From contig CALXDC010000026.1 in the NCBI GenBank assembly GCA_944386975.1, positions 1 through 38,823 of the forward strand: a stretch of DNA of 38,823 nt. Direction: 5' to 3'. The DNA is from an uncultured Oscillospiraceae bacterium (GTDB lineage: Bacteria; Bacillota; Clostridia; Oscillospirales; Oscillospiraceae). Position numbers and translations under genes: made by a program. Under the pieces are notes generated by a model. The model searched no databases. It saw nothing but the letters and a program-made list of their open reading frames with translations, and was not told where the DNA came from. Shown piece after piece: positions 7,781 through 15,790 of this stretch; position 1 is the stretch's first letter; each line of letters starts with the position of its first letter.

Positions 7781-8197
7781 TCATCGCTTGGCCACGCTGT
7801 TGGTGTCCAGGGTGGTCCGAAATACCACCAGGCGGTCGAAGAGGTACTCCAGCACGAAGTTGGAGACCATGTTGAGGCCGGTCACCAGATACTCATTCCA
7901 GAGGAGGGTGTCCGCCAAGTAGCTTCCCAGCACCGTGGAGACCGGGGTGAATACGCAGTAGAACAGAAACACCAGGGCCATGGCACGGGGCACGTTGCCC
8001 GCCGACTGGAAGGTGTACCGCCGGTTGAGGGTGAAGTTCCACAGCACCGACAGCACCAGGGCGATGAGGTAGCAGGGCCAGTAGCTCCACTCCGTCAGCT
8101 CGTTGAGCAGGGAGAAGGCGGCCAGCTCGATGATCCCGGCGGAGATGGAGAAGAGCAGGAACTTGAGGGAGCGGATCACTTCTTTTCGTTTGGACAT
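7781..8197 (-). CDS. GtrA-family membrane protein
   Basis: A 138-residue integral membrane protein with four predicted hydrophobic helices (around LKFLLFSISAGIIELAAFSLL, YWPCYLIALVLSVLWNFTLN, MALVFLFYCVFTPVSTVLG and LVTGLNMVSNFVLEYLFDRLVVF). The NFTLNRRYTF motif after helix 2 and NFVLEYLFDRLVVFR at the end are typical of the GtrA family, which is linked to polyprenyl-phosphate-sugar translocation and cell-surface glycan decoration. The ATG at 8197 is chosen because AGGAGG (complement of 8203-8208) is 5 bases upstream; that site overlaps the stop of the kinase gene, so the gene is read as the tail of that operon. A functional link to the kinase is not evident. Confidence 0.85.
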   Translation of the reverse strand: MSKRKEVIRSLKFLLFSISAGIIELAAFSLLNELTEWSYWPCYLIALVLSVLWNFTLNRRYTFQSAGNVPRAMALVFLFYCVFTPVSTVLGSYLADTLLWNEYLVTGLNMVSNFVLEYLFDRLVVFRTTLDTNSVAKR

Positions 8198-8207
8198 GGC
8201 GTCCTCC

Positions 8208-9809
8208 TTACTTCCCAAGGCCGTTGAGGGCCCGGAAATTCTTCTGATTGGATCGGTAGAGCTCTTTGAATACGGCGTAGTAGGGGGCGTAGGCCCGATT
8301 CCGCTCCGGGTCCGGGACATACCGGGCCGCCACAGGGATGAAGGCCCCCGCCGCGTCCAGATCGGGGATGAGGCCCAGGCCCACCCCCATCACCGCCGCA
8401 GCGCCCACGGCCCCCACGTTCTGGGGCTCCGCCACCACCTCCACCGTCCGGCCGGTGATGTCCGCCAGCCGCTGGCAGGTCACCGCTGACAGGGCCCCGC
8501 CGCCTACAAAGCGGACCGGATCGGAGGTTTTCACCTTCCGGTCCTGGCAGTCCAGCATCCATTTCAGGTGGAAGCACACCCCCTCCAGAACGGCGCTGAT
8601 GAGCTCCGTTTTCCCCGTCTCCAAACGGATGTTGAAAAACATCCCGGCGGCGCTGGGGTCCTCGAAGGGACAGCGGTTGCCGTGGAGCCAGGGCGTGAAG
8701 AGTACCCCGCCGGAGCCGGGGGGCACGTCCTTCACCGTCTCCGTCATGTAGTCGTAGAGGCTGGTGTATACCGCCTCCTGGCTGTGGGCCACGTCCTGCT
8801 TTTGAAGATAGATGCCGATCTCGTCCAACGCCAGGTGGTCCTTCACCCACTCCAGGCATTTCCCGGCGGTCTCCATCTCGGCGAAATAGTGGTACCGGCC
8901 CCTCCGGGCGCCCACGATGGCGGCGATCATGGCCGTCACGTCCACCAACTGCCGGTCCGTCACCGTGGACACCCAGCCGGAGGTGCCGCAGTAGATGTGG
9001 GTGCTGCCGAGAGCGGAGGCCCCGGCCCCCACCCCGATGAGGGAGGCGTCGCCGCCGCCGCCGAACACCGGCGTCCCCGCCGGGAGGCCCAGCTCCGCCG
9101 CCGCGCCCTCCGTCAGCCCCCCCACCGCCTCCGTGGCCTCCGCCAGCCGGGGCAGGTGGTTTTTCTGCACCCCGAACATGCGGCAGAGAGTGTCGCTCCA
9201 GCCCTCATGGCCCTTCCTGGTGTCGTAGAGGAAGGTGGCGTAGGCGCTGTCTCGGGTCATCACCGCCTTGCCGGTGCACCGGAGAATCAGGTACTCCTTC
9301 ACGTCCAGCCACTTCCAAACCTTGGCAAAATTCTCCGGCTCGTGGGCCTCCACCCATTTGTACTTCCACAGGGGGTCCTTCACGCTGCTGGACACCGCCC
9401 CGGTAAGGCGGAGGCTGGTGAGAAGCTTCCCCACGTTGGCCCCGGCGATCTGGAGGCCGTTGGCGATGCCCTTTTTGAGCTCCTCCCCGGACCGCTGGTC
9501 CATGTAGCTCATGGGGCGGCGGACGGGGCGGCCGTACCGGTCCACCAGCACCAGCCCCTGCATCTGGGAGCAGAAGGAGAGGCCCGCCACCTGCTCAGGC
9601 CGCACCGGGCTGTTGGTAAAGAGCTTCCGGGTGGTGGCGCACATGGCCTCCCACCACTGGCCGGCGTCCTGCTCCGCCCCGCCGCCGGGGAGAATGTAGA
9701 GGTCGTAGCCTTGCTGGGCGCTGGCCTCCAGGCGGATGGTCTCCCCGATGGAAAAGAGACAGGTTTTCACGCCGGTGGTGCCCACATCGTAGGCGATGAC
9801 GTATGTCAT
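8208..9809 (-). CDS. FGGY-family carbohydrate kinase
   Basis: A 533-residue sugar kinase of the FGGY (xylulokinase/gluconokinase/glycerol kinase) family. The N-terminal phosphate-binding motif is DVGTTGVK (residues 8-15), followed by FCSQMQGLVLVD and the substrate-side motif YMDQRSGEE; the C-terminal ATPase half carries FGGGGDASLIGVGAG, YCGTSGWVS, LHGNRCPFEDP and the FGGY-signature region FVGGGALSAVTCQRLADITGRTVEV. It phosphorylates a ketose or polyol, but the sequence alone does not tell which; I avoid the symbol xylB. The ATG at 9809 has AGGAGG upstream and overlaps the TetR stop by 4 bases (ATGA), indicating coupled translation. Neighbouring aldolase and aminotransferase genes suggest that the phosphorylated product is cleaved in the same pathway. 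Confidence 0.92.
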   Translation of the reverse strand: MTYVIAYDVGTTGVKTCLFSIGETIRLEASAQQGYDLYILPGGGAEQDAGQWWEAMCATTRKLFTNSPVRPEQVAGLSFCSQMQGLVLVDRYGRPVRRPMSYMDQRSGEELKKGIANGLQIAGANVGKLLTSLRLTGAVSSSVKDPLWKYKWVEAHEPENFAKVWKWLDVKEYLILRCTGKAVMTRDSAYATFLYDTRKGHEGWSDTLCRMFGVQKNHLPRLAEATEAVGGLTEGAAAELGLPAGTPVFGGGGDASLIGVGAGASALGSTHIYCGTSGWVSTVTDRQLVDVTAMIAAIVGARRGRYHYFAEMETAGKCLEWVKDHLALDEIGIYLQKQDVAHSQEAVYTSLYDYMTETVKDVPPGSGGVLFTPWLHGNRCPFEDPSAAGMFFNIRLETGKTELISAVLEGVCFHLKWMLDCQDRKVKTSDPVRFVGGGALSAVTCQRLADITGRTVEVVAEPQNVGAVGAAAVMGVGLGLIPDLDAAGAFIPVAARYVPDPERNRAYAPYYAVFKELYRSNQKNFRALNGLGK

Positions 9810-10477
9810 GGCGTTGTTCCTCCTAAAACCAAATTGCGGTGGGGAATCTGGGCCTGCTCGGTGGTGAAGGCGGATTCCAGGAACTTCAAAAGTTCCTCCT
9901 CCATCCGCCCCAGGTCCTCCCGGTCCTCCCCGCAGTAGAGGGCCAGCCGGGCCCGGTAGTAGTCGCAGCAGTAGGAAAACTGCAGCATCATCAGGAGATT
10001 GTCGAAGAAAAAGGCGAAGAGCCGGGGGTCCATGTCCCGCCGCAGGTCCCCTCGGGCCTGGCCCTCGGCGATGAAGGCGGTGTAGAGCCGGGCGGTGACC
10101 CCCTCAATCTCCTCCGCCAGCTGTCGGGCGGCGTCTCCCCCGGCAGCGGTGAGCTGGTGATACATGCGGATGTGGCTGGGGTGGTCCCCGGCATAGGTCT
10201 GGAGGGAGCGGATGATCCGCCGGGCTCGGTGGAGAAGGGGGGCCTCCCCGGCGGCGGCCTCCGCCAGCACCGCCTCCAGGGCGGTGAGACTGTGGCGGAG
10301 ACAGGAGCGGAAGAAGTCCTCCTTGTTTTCGTAATACTTATAGAGAACCCCTACGCTGAGGCCCGCCCGCCGGGCGATGTCCGCCATGGCGGCCCCGTGG
10401 AGCCCTTTTTCCGCAAAGGCCTCGATGCCTGCCTCCAGAATCTGCTCCCGCTGGTCCTCCGTCAGCTTGCGTCCCAT
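9806..10477 (-). CDS. TetR/AcrR-family regulator of the aminotransferase-aldolase-kinase operon
   Basis: A 223-residue TetR-type repressor. The N-terminal helix-turn-helix is clear: REQILEAGIEAFAEKGLHGA, then MADIARRAGLSVGVLYKYYENKEDFF (about residues 9-55). The remaining helical domain should bind the inducer and dimerise. The ATG at 10477 follows GAAGGGGTGAGG. It lies inside the operon, 4 bases after the aldolase gene and overlapping the kinase gene by 4. A 16-base palindrome at 13105-13120, just downstream of the operon promoter, is the best candidate operator, implying autoregulation with the catabolic genes. Confidence 0.9.
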   Translation of the reverse strand: MGRKLTEDQREQILEAGIEAFAEKGLHGAAMADIARRAGLSVGVLYKYYENKEDFFRSCLRHSLTALEAVLAEAAAGEAPLLHRARRIIRSLQTYAGDHPSHIRMYHQLTAAGGDAARQLAEEIEGVTARLYTAFIAEGQARGDLRRDMDPRLFAFFFDNLLMMLQFSYCCDYYRARLALYCGEDREDLGRMEEELLKFLESAFTTEQAQIPHRNLVLGGTTP

Positions 10478-10481
10478 GGCC

Positions 10482-11579
10482 TCACCCCTTCCGCTTGGCG
10501 TACCGGGTCACATAGAGGGTCCGCTGCAAAAGGGCGTCTCCCCGCCCAAGAGGGCGTCCCCTGGCCACCGCGGCGGCGAAGCGGGCGGCGGTGCAGCCCT
10601 TCTCCAGCAGATGGGCCGCCGCCCGGGCGTCCTCCAGGGAGCTGCCGGTGCAGAGGGCCCCGGCCTCCCGCAGCAGCACCGCGTTCCGTCCCCGGAGGCC
10701 CCGGAGGACCCGTTCAGGGTCGGCAGGCACGCAGAGAAGGCTGGCCCCGGCGATCTGGGCCTGGTCGTCCAGCATGGGCCGCAGAGGCCGCCCGCTGACG
10801 CTCATGGCCACCGTGTCCCGGCCCCGCTGGTGGACCACCGCCTGGGCCCCGGTATCCCGGTAGACGGCGGCGTGGAGAGCGGCGACGGGAGGGAGACCGG
10901 TCCCCTCCACTGGGTAGACCCGGGTCTTTCCGCCCAGGGTGAGGGAGAAGAGGACCCCCTGGCGGACGCTCTCTCCGAAGTGGGGCACATGGAGAGGCAG
11001 GTCCGGGATGGGCAAAGTCTTCTGCACCTTCCTGCCGCAGACCTCCTCCAGGGCCTCCGCCACGGCAAAGGAGCGGTCCATGGTCGCCCCCAGGCACACC
11101 GCCCCGTGGCGGCGCAGCAGGACGGCGGGGCTCTCCGGCCACTCTGCCAGCTCACGCCGCACCGCCTGCCGCAGCTGGTCCGTGGAGGGAAGGCCGTAGG
11201 CGGCGCAGGGCACCCGGCCCCCTAAGAGGGGGTGGCGGGTCACCAGATCCAGCCCTGCCGTCCCCAGGACGCTTGCCATGTCCTGGTGGGTGTGGATGAC
11301 GAAGGAGACCTCAGGCCGCAGCCGGTAGGCGTCGGCGTGAATGCCCTTTTCACTGGAGGGCTTCTGCGTGCCCTCCCAGGAGCCGTCCCGGCTGTCCACC
11401 AGCACCAGCTGACGGGGACGTATGGCGTCGTAGGCCATGCCGCTGGGGGTGATGATGAAGTGGGTGTCCGACACCCGGGCGCTGATGTTGCCCCAGGTCC
11501 GGGCCACCAGGCCCTTCTCCAGCAGCATCCGGCCTGCCGCCGCCACCAGCTCCCGTGCTTCCAGCTCTGTGTAGGCCAT
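10482..11579 (-). CDS. Class II aldolase/adducin protein with degenerate second domain
   Basis: A 365-residue protein, about 1.7 times the length of a usual class II (zinc) aldolase such as fuculose- or ribulose-phosphate aldolase. The first ~190 residues are a complete aldolase: TWGNISARVSD, ITPSGMAYDAI, the catalytic glutamate in SSEKGIHADAY (near 76), zinc ligands in VIHTHQDMAS (near 95-97) and the third histidine in LLRRHGAVCLG (near 157). Residues ~230-350 look like a second copy: LHAAVYRDTGAQAVVHQRGRD, MLDDQAQIAGASLL, AVLLREAGALCTGSSLEDA. There HTH is reduced to HQR and RHGAV to REAGAL, so that copy should not bind zinc. The ATG at 11579 follows GGGGTGAGCC. The substrate is unknown; the kinase downstream suggests a sugar phosphate. 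Confidence 0.88.
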   Translation of the reverse strand: MAYTELEARELVAAAGRMLLEKGLVARTWGNISARVSDTHFIITPSGMAYDAIRPRQLVLVDSRDGSWEGTQKPSSEKGIHADAYRLRPEVSFVIHTHQDMASVLGTAGLDLVTRHPLLGGRVPCAAYGLPSTDQLRQAVRRELAEWPESPAVLLRRHGAVCLGATMDRSFAVAEALEEVCGRKVQKTLPIPDLPLHVPHFGESVRQGVLFSLTLGGKTRVYPVEGTGLPPVAALHAAVYRDTGAQAVVHQRGRDTVAMSVSGRPLRPMLDDQAQIAGASLLCVPADPERVLRGLRGRNAVLLREAGALCTGSSLEDARAAAHLLEKGCTAARFAAAVARGRPLGRGDALLQRTLYVTRYAKRKG

Positions 11580-11582
11580 GGC

Positions 11583-13067
11583 TCACCCCTTGATGGGACC
11601 GCAGCCCGCCAGCACCCGGTCGAAGCGGCAGAGCACGTCGTCGATCATCTCCTCGGTGTAGGCGGCGCTGGTGTAGAGCCGGGAGCCCGCCAGGGTGACC
11701 AGACCCTCGGCCATGTAGGCGGCCCCCATGTGCTCCATCTCCTTCTGCCGGATTCCCGTCTCCTTGAGAATGTGGGGAATGGTCCAGGGCTTTTTCCAAT
11801 CAATGGCAAAATGCATGGTGCCCACGCTGTCCAGATGGCAGATGGACCCCTGGTTGAAGGCCACGAAGGGGAGGTCGTATTTGGCGATGAGGGCCTGGAG
11901 GCCTCGGGTCAACCGGTCGCCCATCCGTCCGGCCACCTCGCAGGCATTGGTCCGCTCGATCTCGCACAGGGCGTAGTACCCGGCGGCGCAGGAGATGGGG
12001 GTGGCCGCCATGGTGCCGCCGCACATGGCCTTGGACACCTTCTTCCCAGAGGAGTCGAGACCCGCCCCCAGGTGGGCCATGCAGTCGGCGTGGCCGCCCA
12101 CGCCGCCGGCCCCGGGGTAGCCTCCGGCGATGATCTTGCCGAACACGGTGAGGTCCGGGTCCACCCCGAAGTAGCCCTGGGCCCCACTGAGGCCGATGCG
12201 GAAGCCCGTCACCACCTCGTCGAAAATGAGGAGAGCCCCGTAGTCCCTCGCCAGCTTGGCGGCCCCCCGGACGAACTCCTTGCTGACGGGACGGGTGCCG
12301 CTCTCGGGGCCCATGGGCTCCAGGAATACCGCCGCTGTGCCGCCGGTGAGACGGTTGGCCTTCAGCTTCCGCTCCAGATCCTCCAAATCGTTGGGGAAGA
12401 ACTCCTGGGTGTGCTGGAACACATAGCCGGGCACGCCCTTGGACAAAAGCCCCTTGGTGCCGGGGATGCGGATGCCGTAGGCCAGCTGGTCGGACCAGCC
12501 GTGGTAGGCCCCGCCCATCTTGAGGATGTTCTTCTTCCCGGTCTTCAGCCGGGCGATGCGGACGGCGCACATGTCCGCCTCGGTGCCGGAGCCCAGCATC
12601 CGGAACATCTCCACCGAGGGCACCAGGTCGGAGATCTTCTTGGCCAGCTTGTACTCAAACTCGTGGAAGAGACCGGTGGAGGGGCCGCAGGTGTGGAGAA
12701 GGTCCACGACCTGGTCCCGTACCGCCGGCATGTTGCTGCCTAAAATGGTGGGGCCGCCGGCCTGGAGGAGGTCGTAGTACCAGTTGCCGTCCAGATCGTA
12801 GAGCTTGGCCCCCTCCGCCTTGGTGATGACGATGGGGAAGGGGTAGTTGAAGGCCAGATTGTGCTGAACCCCGCCGGGAATCACCTTTTTGGCCTTCTCA
12901 ATCATGGCCTTGGACTTGGGGCACTTCTCCTCAAAATAGCCCTGCACATACTCCGCCAGCTTGTCCCGGCGGATGGACCAGACCGGCTTCTCAATCAGCT
13001 CGTCCAGCTGCCGTGTCACCGCCGCCGCGTCCAGATACTCGTCGATGGCAAATCCGTTGTAGGCCAT
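11583..13067 (-). CDS. Class III (GSA aminomutase-like) PLP aminotransferase
   Basis: A 494-residue fold-type I PLP enzyme of class III aminotransferases, closest in feel to glutamate-1-semialdehyde aminomutase. Visible motifs: IPGGVQHN (63-70), the phosphate-binding GSGTEA (159-164), GAYHGWSD (186-193), FLEPMGPESG (248-257), the cofactor aspartate in FDEVVTGFR (282-290) and the Schiff-base lysine K311 in VFGKIIAGGYPGAG. It carries about 50 extra N-terminal residues. The ATG at 13067 is chosen for GGAGG (13075-13079) 7 bases upstream. It is first in a leftward operon with aldolase, TetR, FGGY kinase and GtrA genes, separated from the aldolase gene by 3 bases. It is unlikely to serve haem synthesis here; an amino-substrate for the aldolase/kinase route is the better guess. 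Confidence 0.9.
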   Translation of the reverse strand: MAYNGFAIDEYLDAAAVTRQLDELIEKPVWSIRRDKLAEYVQGYFEEKCPKSKAMIEKAKKVIPGGVQHNLAFNYPFPIVITKAEGAKLYDLDGNWYYDLLQAGGPTILGSNMPAVRDQVVDLLHTCGPSTGLFHEFEYKLAKKISDLVPSVEMFRMLGSGTEADMCAVRIARLKTGKKNILKMGGAYHGWSDQLAYGIRIPGTKGLLSKGVPGYVFQHTQEFFPNDLEDLERKLKANRLTGGTAAVFLEPMGPESGTRPVSKEFVRGAAKLARDYGALLIFDEVVTGFRIGLSGAQGYFGVDPDLTVFGKIIAGGYPGAGGVGGHADCMAHLGAGLDSSGKKVSKAMCGGTMAATPISCAAGYYALCEIERTNACEVAGRMGDRLTRGLQALIAKYDLPFVAFNQGSICHLDSVGTMHFAIDWKKPWTIPHILKETGIRQKEMEHMGAAYMAEGLVTLAGSRLYTSAAYTEEMIDDVLCRFDRVLAGCGPIKG

Positions 13068-13104
13068 ATCCGTACCTCCTGTGTCTCCCTTTGGGGCAAA
13101 ATTT

Positions 13105-13120
13105 GTGAATCTTCGTTCAC
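13105..13120. promoter_or_regulatory. Candidate TetR operator
   Basis: Palindrome GTGAATCTTCGTTCAC (arms GTGAA/TTCAC) beginning about 7 bases downstream of the predicted start of transcription of the aminotransferase operon. Its position fits repression by the operon's own TetR protein. Confidence 0.5.
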
Positions 13121-13133
13121 ACTTCATAAAAAA

Positions 13134-13162
13134 AGGGTATCACAGCGGGGGAGGCCTGTCAA
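13134..13162 (-). promoter_or_regulatory. Promoter of the aminotransferase-aldolase-kinase operon
   Basis: Minus-strand TTGACA (13157-13162), 17-base spacer, TACCCT (13134-13139) preceded by TGA. It lies about 67 bases upstream of the aminotransferase start. Confidence 0.7.
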
Positions 13163-13193
13163 CGGTCCCAGCGGGAAAATCGTCCCGCCGGGC

Positions 13194-13230
13194 GCAAAAA
13201 AGCGGCGCATTGCCGGAAAGCAATGCGCCG
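13194..13230 (-). terminator. Intrinsic terminator after the cupin gene
   Basis: Perfect 11-bp stem CGGCGCATTGC (13203-13213 with 13220-13230) followed on the minus strand by a six-T run. It lies 47 bases past the cupin stop and closes the bil-cupin operon. Confidence 0.9.
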
Positions 13231-13277
13231 ACAGCCGGAGGAAACCGGGTGAGGAAGGGCTCACCGGACCTCGCCGG

Positions 13278-13709
13278 TCAGTACTCTGTATGGACGGCGT
13301 CCTCCTGGGTGCAGTGGCGGGTCCCCTTGGGGTGCTTCGGCGGCCCGTAGAGGGAGGAGACCTTCAGCGGTGCGCGGTCACTGGCGTTGCAGATGTTGTG
13401 CCAGTACCCCTTGGGGATCAGCACGGCGTCGCCGGCAGTGAGGCGGCAGCGGAAATCCAGGTGCTCCCGGCACTGGCCCATACAGACCAGGGCGCAGCCC
13501 TCCTCCACCCGGACGAACTGGTCCGTTTCCGGGTGGCACTCCAGGCCGATCTCCCCGCAGGGGGGAATGTGCATCAACGTCAGCTGCAGGAAGCTCCCGG
13601 TCCATACGGCGGAGCGGAAAGCGGTGTTCTCGTGGGCGGCGGCCGCCATTCTGACGGCCCAGGGCGACGCCCCGTGGTCAGTGCCGCCGCAGGGGCAGTT
13701 GGTGTTCAT
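13278..13709 (-). CDS. Small cupin-domain protein downstream of bilS
   Basis: A 143-residue single-domain cupin. Motif 1 is CGEIGLECHPETDQFVRVEEG (one His, one Glu and the usual glycines; a glutamate-cysteine stands where the first HxH histidine is usual) and motif 2 is the canonical GDAVLIPKGYWHNICN. These residues normally hold a divalent metal. An N-terminal CPCGGTDHG stretch is cysteine-rich. The ATG at 13709 has AGGAGG about 9 bases upstream. It follows bilS by 58 bases on the same strand with no strong terminator between, and a strong terminator after it, so it is probably the last gene of the bil operon. It may bind a small ligand or metal; its function is unknown. Confidence 0.85.
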   Translation of the reverse strand: MNTNCPCGGTDHGASPWAVRMAAAAHENTAFRSAVWTGSFLQLTLMHIPPCGEIGLECHPETDQFVRVEEGCALVCMGQCREHLDFRCRLTAGDAVLIPKGYWHNICNASDRAPLKVSSLYGPPKHPKGTRHCTQEDAVHTEY

Positions 13710-13767
13710 AGGACAGACCTCCTTTTCAGGCGTGCCTTGCCATCCTATGCGGCGGACCGCCTCTCCG

Positions 13768-14250
13768 TTACGCCGTCACCGCCGCCCGCAGCCGCTGCAG
13801 GTCCTCTTCGTCGGGGTGGGACAGGGCCCGGTCAAAGTTCTCCAGCATGGCGGTGCGCCGGGGGCTGTCTTCCATGGCCGCATAGCGGTCCCGCACCGCC
13901 TGGGGCATTTTCCCCTGGCACATGAAGGTCCCCGCCACCGCGGCCTCCGGGGGGAGGTGGGCCTTCACCCGGGAGAGAATCTGGTCGAAGTAGGCGGGAG
14001 CGCCGACGAAGCCGGCGGTGCCGAAGAGAAACACCCGCTTGCCGGCAAGACCGGCCAGAAAGGCGGCCATGTCCTCGCTGCAGGCGCCCTTGTCGGTCCA
14101 GAACCCGGCGTAGACGGTGTCCGCACCCAGGGCTTGAGGGTCCGGAGGGCCGAAGTAGAGGCAGTCCTCCGGGGAAAGGGCCTCCCGGATCGTCTGGGCC
14201 AGCAGGGCGGTGTTGCCGGTCCGGCTCTGAAAAACGATGGCGTAGCTCAT
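13768..14250 (-). CDS. bilS: Flavodoxin-like protein, BilS
   Basis: A 160-residue flavodoxin-family protein. The FMN phosphate loop is FQSRTGNTALLAQTI (residues 7-21), followed by a strand-loop DTVYAGFWTDKGACSEDM and VFLFGTAGFVG, the second FMN-contacting loop. The C-terminal part, with FMCQGKMPQAVRDRY and an Asp/Glu-rich helix, resembles the flavodoxin-like proteins that accompany bilirubin reductase. Its ATG at 14250 overlaps the bilR stop by 4 bases (ATGA) and has AGGAGG upstream. In the published bilQRS operon BilS increases BilR activity, probably as an electron-delivery or flavin partner; the assignment rests on that gene order plus the fold. Confidence 0.85.
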   Translation of the reverse strand: MSYAIVFQSRTGNTALLAQTIREALSPEDCLYFGPPDPQALGADTVYAGFWTDKGACSEDMAAFLAGLAGKRVFLFGTAGFVGAPAYFDQILSRVKAHLPPEAAVAGTFMCQGKMPQAVRDRYAAMEDSPRRTAMLENFDRALSHPDEEDLQRLRAAVTA

Positions 14251-15359
14251 AGGATTTCCTCCTTTTCATAGATACAGTGGACGCCCTGGTGGGCCATCAT
14301 ACCCCCGAGACAGGCCTTGTTGCAGCGGACGCAGCGGCGGATTTCGCCGGTCCGTCCCTCCGCCGCCTTCCGGGGCCAGTCCGGGTCGGCGATGAGCTGG
14401 CGGCTCATGGCCACGCAGTCCACCCGTCTCCTCCTGAGCTGTTTCTCCACAAAGTCCGGGTCCGTCAGCCCGCCCACACCGCAGATGGGCAGGGCCGTCA
14501 GGGCCCGCACCCGGTCGCACAGCGGCAGAAAGCAGCCCTCCGCACCGAAAGCCGGGTGGTTTTTGGGGGGAATGGTGTCGGTGAGGGCCCCGTGGTTGGC
14601 CAGGGTCACGTGGAAGCTGGTGACTCCCGCCGCCTCCAGCAGAGGTACGAAGACAGGCAGCTCCTCCTCCAGTACCCCGGCATTCCCGTAGTGAGGGGCT
14701 TCCCGGCGCACCGCCAGCTTGTAGTCGATGGGGATGTCCGGCAGGCGGCGGCGGATGGCGGACACCGCCTCCACGGCAAACCGGGCCCGGTTTTCGGCGC
14801 TGCCGCCGTAGCAGTCCGTCCGGTGGTTGAAGACGGAGGAGCTGAAGCTGCCGCACATCCGGTCCCCGTGGACCTGGATCATGTCGAACCCCGCTTGAAG
14901 GGCCAGCTCCGCCGCTGTGCCGAAGCTCTCGGTGATCTTCCGGATTTTCTTTTGGGGGAGGTTCGTGATATAGGGCCCCACCTGCTGGTTGAGAAGGGGG
15001 CGCAGCGCCTCCTTGGAGATCCGCCCGGTCAGCACGCCGGGGAGGTATTTTCCCATGGCCCTGATATTGGCGTCGGACTGGTGGAGCTGGGCGCAGAGGA
15101 GGCAGCCCTCCCGGTGGACGGCGTCGGCCAGGGCGCGGTAGAAGGCCCGGCCCTTCTCCGTGTAGAGGGAGGGGACAAAGGCGTGGGGCAGCACCGGCAC
15201 GTCGCCGATGATGATCATGGCGCAGCCCCCCGCGGCGATCCGCCCCAGCCGGGCGGTCAGGTCCTCCCCCCGGAGGCCCATGGAGGTGGGGGCGAAGATC
15301 ACCCGGTTCTTTAAGGAAATCCCGCCATAGGAGATGGGGCTGGTTATGGTCTCGTACAA
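14247..15359 (-). CDS. bilR: Bilirubin reductase, Old Yellow Enzyme family
   Basis: A 370-residue Old Yellow Enzyme/2,4-dienoyl-CoA reductase-type flavoprotein. The FMN barrel starts with KNRVIFAPTSMGL; QLHQSDANIRA and the active-site segment IQVHGDRMCGSF follow. H164-G165-D166-R167 is the HGDR motif that, as I recall from the 2024 description of BilR, distinguishes bilirubin reductases from ordinary family members, with the same numbering. Near the C terminus C343, C346, C350 and C362 (Cx2Cx3Cx11C) should hold a 4Fe-4S cluster. It lacks the C-terminal NAD/FAD domains of the longer dienoyl-CoA reductases, so electrons must come from another protein such as BilS. The start is TTG at 15359 behind AGGAGG; it overlaps bilQ by 16 bases. 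The predicted reaction is bilirubin to urobilinogen. Confidence 0.9.
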   Translation of the reverse strand: MYETITSPISYGGISLKNRVIFAPTSMGLRGEDLTARLGRIAAGGCAMIIIGDVPVLPHAFVPSLYTEKGRAFYRALADAVHREGCLLCAQLHQSDANIRAMGKYLPGVLTGRISKEALRPLLNQQVGPYITNLPQKKIRKITESFGTAAELALQAGFDMIQVHGDRMCGSFSSSVFNHRTDCYGGSAENRARFAVEAVSAIRRRLPDIPIDYKLAVRREAPHYGNAGVLEEELPVFVPLLEAAGVTSFHVTLANHGALTDTIPPKNHPAFGAEGCFLPLCDRVRALTALPICGVGGLTDPDFVEKQLRRRRVDCVAMSRQLIADPDWPRKAAEGRTGEIRRCVRCNKACLGGMMAHQGVHCIYEKEEIL

Positions 15360-15769
15360 GGGCCGTTCCCCTCCTTTCCCGCCGCCTTGGCCAGAAGGGC
15401 CAGCAGCTGTTCCTGCTCCGCCGGGGTGAGGGAGGACAGGTGCAGTGCGTCCCAGTCGAAAAATACCTGGTGGCTCACGGCAAAGGCCTCCCGGCCCCTC
15501 TCACTCAGGCCCAGGCGGTAGGCACGGCCGGACTTCTCCCGGGTGAGGAAGCCCTCCTCCACCAGGCGGGTGATGCTCCGCTGGGAATAGCCCCAGTCCA
15601 GCCCCAGAGCCGCCGTCAGCTCCGCCTGGGAGCAGCCGGGGTGCTTGCCCACGTAGAGGATGGGGAACAGCGAACCGAAGCTGAGTCCCAGAGCCTGGAG
15701 CCGGGACGTGGTGTAGGCGGTGAAGCTGCGATGGAGGACCGTGGCGTAGTAGGCCAGGGTTTCAAACAT
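15344..15769 (-). CDS. bilQ: MarR-family regulator, BilQ
   Basis: A 141-residue winged-helix MarR protein. The recognition region is SQAELTAALGLDWGYSQRSITRLVEEGFLTRE, followed by the wing RAYRLGLSERGREAF; the N- and C-terminal helices would form the dimer interface. It heads the operon bilQ-bilR-bilS, the published order, and overlaps bilR by 16 bases. The ATG at 15769 has AAAGGAG about 12 bases upstream. Two 15-bp palindromes flank and overlap the promoter immediately upstream (15791-15833) and are almost certainly its binding sites, so it should repress its own operon and release it on binding a ligand, perhaps a bile pigment. Confidence 0.9.
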   Translation of the reverse strand: MFETLAYYATVLHRSFTAYTTSRLQALGLSFGSLFPILYVGKHPGCSQAELTAALGLDWGYSQRSITRLVEEGFLTREKSGRAYRLGLSERGREAFAVSHQVFFDWDALHLSSLTPAEQEQLLALLAKAAGKEGNGPCTRP

Positions 15770-15790
15770 GTGCGGTCCACTCCTTTCTTA

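Noticed and set aside
8208-9809. Naming the FGGY kinase xylB
   Set aside because: The family covers many substrates, and no xylose isomerase or other xylose gene is nearby.
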